A DNA stretch of 56,121 nucleotides, taken from Gemmatimonadota bacterium. Its GTDB lineage: Bacteria; Gemmatimonadota; Gemmatimonadetes; Gemmatimonadales; GWC2-71-9. Each line of letters begins with the position of its first letter. Positions within the stretch are counted from its first letter, which is position 1. The notes beneath the pieces are model-generated. The model ran no database searches. It had not been told where the DNA came from and saw only the letters and a list, made by a program, of their open reading frames with translations. Shown here one piece after another: positions 55,441 to 56,121 of this stretch. A program made the translations under genes and the position numbers. The stretch is from contig JANXXJ010000221.1 of assembly GCA_025350665.1 (NCBI GenBank), forward strand, positions 1 to 56,121, written 5' to 3'.

Positions 55441-56084
55441 TGGCTCCCCCGCTGCCGATCGCGATCGCCCACCTCGACGAGAGCTGCCTCGGTAACGGCC
55501 GTGAGGGCGACAACCCCGGCGGGGCCGGCGGCCTGGTCGAGATCCGGACCGCCAGGGGCGTCGAGCGGCGCGAGTTCTTCATCCACTCATCAGCCACCAC
55601 CAACAATCGGATGGCCCTGGCCGGCGCGGTCGCCCTGCTCCAGTTGTTGGCCGGGAAGGGGAAGCGTCTTCGGGTCTTGATGGTATCGGACTCCGAATAC
55701 CTGGTGCGCGGGGTGCGGGAATGGCTCCCGGGCTGGGTGTCCCGGGGCTGGAAGCGGAAAGCCGGCGCGATCGAGAATCTCGAACTCTGGAAGGCGCTCT
55801 ACGCCTCACTGGCCAGGCACGACGTTCAGCTGGTCTGGGTCCGGGGCCACGCCGGCCACCTCAAAAACGAATTTGCCAATATCCTGGCCATCCGGGCCGC
55901 CAAGGGGCAGGTGACCTCGGAGGGGATCGTGCCCGCGACCCTCGATGACTGGCTCGCCTCCGAGCGGACCAAGGGGCGCTACGCCGCCGAGGATCCGGAC
56001 CGCACCTTCGGCGAGCTCGAACGCCGGGTCGCGGCGGGGGAAACGCTGCCGATCATGCTGGAGGAAGGAGCGCCGGCCCGATGA
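55440..56084 (+). CDS. RNase H-like protein with altered active site
   Basis: 214 residues. RNase HI landmarks: AHLDESCLGNG with Asp13, TTNNRMALAGA, VSDSEYLVRGV with Asp84, and VRGHAGHLKNEFANILA with His137. Of the four catalytic carboxylates, Asp10 and Asp70 (E. coli numbering) are kept, but Glu48 is Ala59 and Asp134 is Asn147. Length exceeds E. coli RNase HI by about 60, in a C-terminal extension (DDWLASERTKGRYAAEDPDR). Hybrid binding may remain while cleavage is weak or lost. Overlaps the next gene by 4 bases. Together with selD and the 73-residue protein it forms a compact unit. Confidence 0.85.
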   Translation: MAPPLPIAIAHLDESCLGNGREGDNPGGAGGLVEIRTARGVERREFFIHSSATTNNRMALAGAVALLQLLAGKGKRLRVLMVSDSEYLVRGVREWLPGWVSRGWKRKAGAIENLELWKALYASLARHDVQLVWVRGHAGHLKNEFANILAIRAAKGQVTSEGIVPATLDDWLASERTKGRYAAEDPDRTFGELERRVAAGETLPIMLEEGAPAR

Positions 56085-56121
56085 CCGACCTGATCCGGTT
56101 CGTCAAGCGCCTGGTCGAGGT
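56081..56121 (+). CDS. Start of a further gene (truncated by the window)
   Basis: ATG overlaps the RNase H-like stop (ATGA). Only 13 residues are visible (MTDLIRFVKRLVE...), too few to name a family, but the coupling puts it in the selD operon. Confidence 0.6.
   Translation, partial: MTDLIRFVKRLVE

Overview
This GC-rich 56 kb window comes from a bacterium that I place, by inference only, in or near the Gemmatimonadota. The grounds are a SusC/SusD pair, an ECF sigma/FecR/STN-TonB-receptor set of Bacteroidota type, a large Asp-box propeller protein, several secreted amidohydrolases, and planctomycete-type cytochrome/DUF1501 proteins. There is no rRNA, tRNA, CRISPR array, prophage or insertion sequence, so the placement rests on gene content. 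The window is densely coded: no gap between genes reaches 300 bases, and many neighbours overlap by 4 bases (ATGA or GTGA).

Layout. 1-3337: end of a SusC-like receptor and its SusD lipoprotein. 3429-8194: a VOC protein, divergent from an operon of amidohydrolase, quinone oxidoreductase and acyl-CoA synthetase. 8300-10072: a PEP-mutase-family enzyme and a glycosyltransferase. 10062-14077: FecR and a TonB receptor, divergent from their likely ECF sigma factor. 14151-15723: an M23-like protein and a thioesterase. 15868-21506 (minus strand): P1 peptidase; amidase plus quinone oxidoreductase; Nudix plus MBL hydrolase. 21667-22313: VapBC-type toxin-antitoxin pair. 22415-25945: amidohydrolase and S9 peptidase. 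26127-32106: Asp-box protein, lipoprotein and amidohydrolase. 32192-42298: a plus-strand run of redox and Tat-exported proteins ending in an R2lox-type oxidase. 42301-45971: SnoaL-like protein, kinase-like protein, radical SAM protein and a lipoprotein nuclease/phosphatase. 46025-52589: BTAD-ATPase regulator, Ser/Thr kinase, small-conductance channel-like protein and an MDR dehydrogenase. 52684-56121: histone-like protein, terpene-cyclase-like protein, selenide water dikinase (SelD), a small protein, an RNase H-like protein and the start of another gene.

Main points. (1) SelD is itself a selenoprotein: an in-frame UGA at 54187-54189 sits at the catalytic position and a possible SECIS hairpin follows, so a conventional gene call would start too late. 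(2) The run 32192-42298 looks like an undescribed exported redox module: an FAD-less molybdenum hydroxylase, a Tat-exported propeller protein, a DUF2231-cytochrome-LRR fusion, a PSCyt/DUF1553 protein, a DUF1501 protein and R2lox. (3) The RNase H-like protein downstream of SelD has lost two of four catalytic carboxylates. (4) The octamer GCCTAACG/CGTTAGGC is over-represented and carries most of the TTA leucine codons I noticed. (5) A 16-proline tract precedes a histone-H1-like lysine tail.
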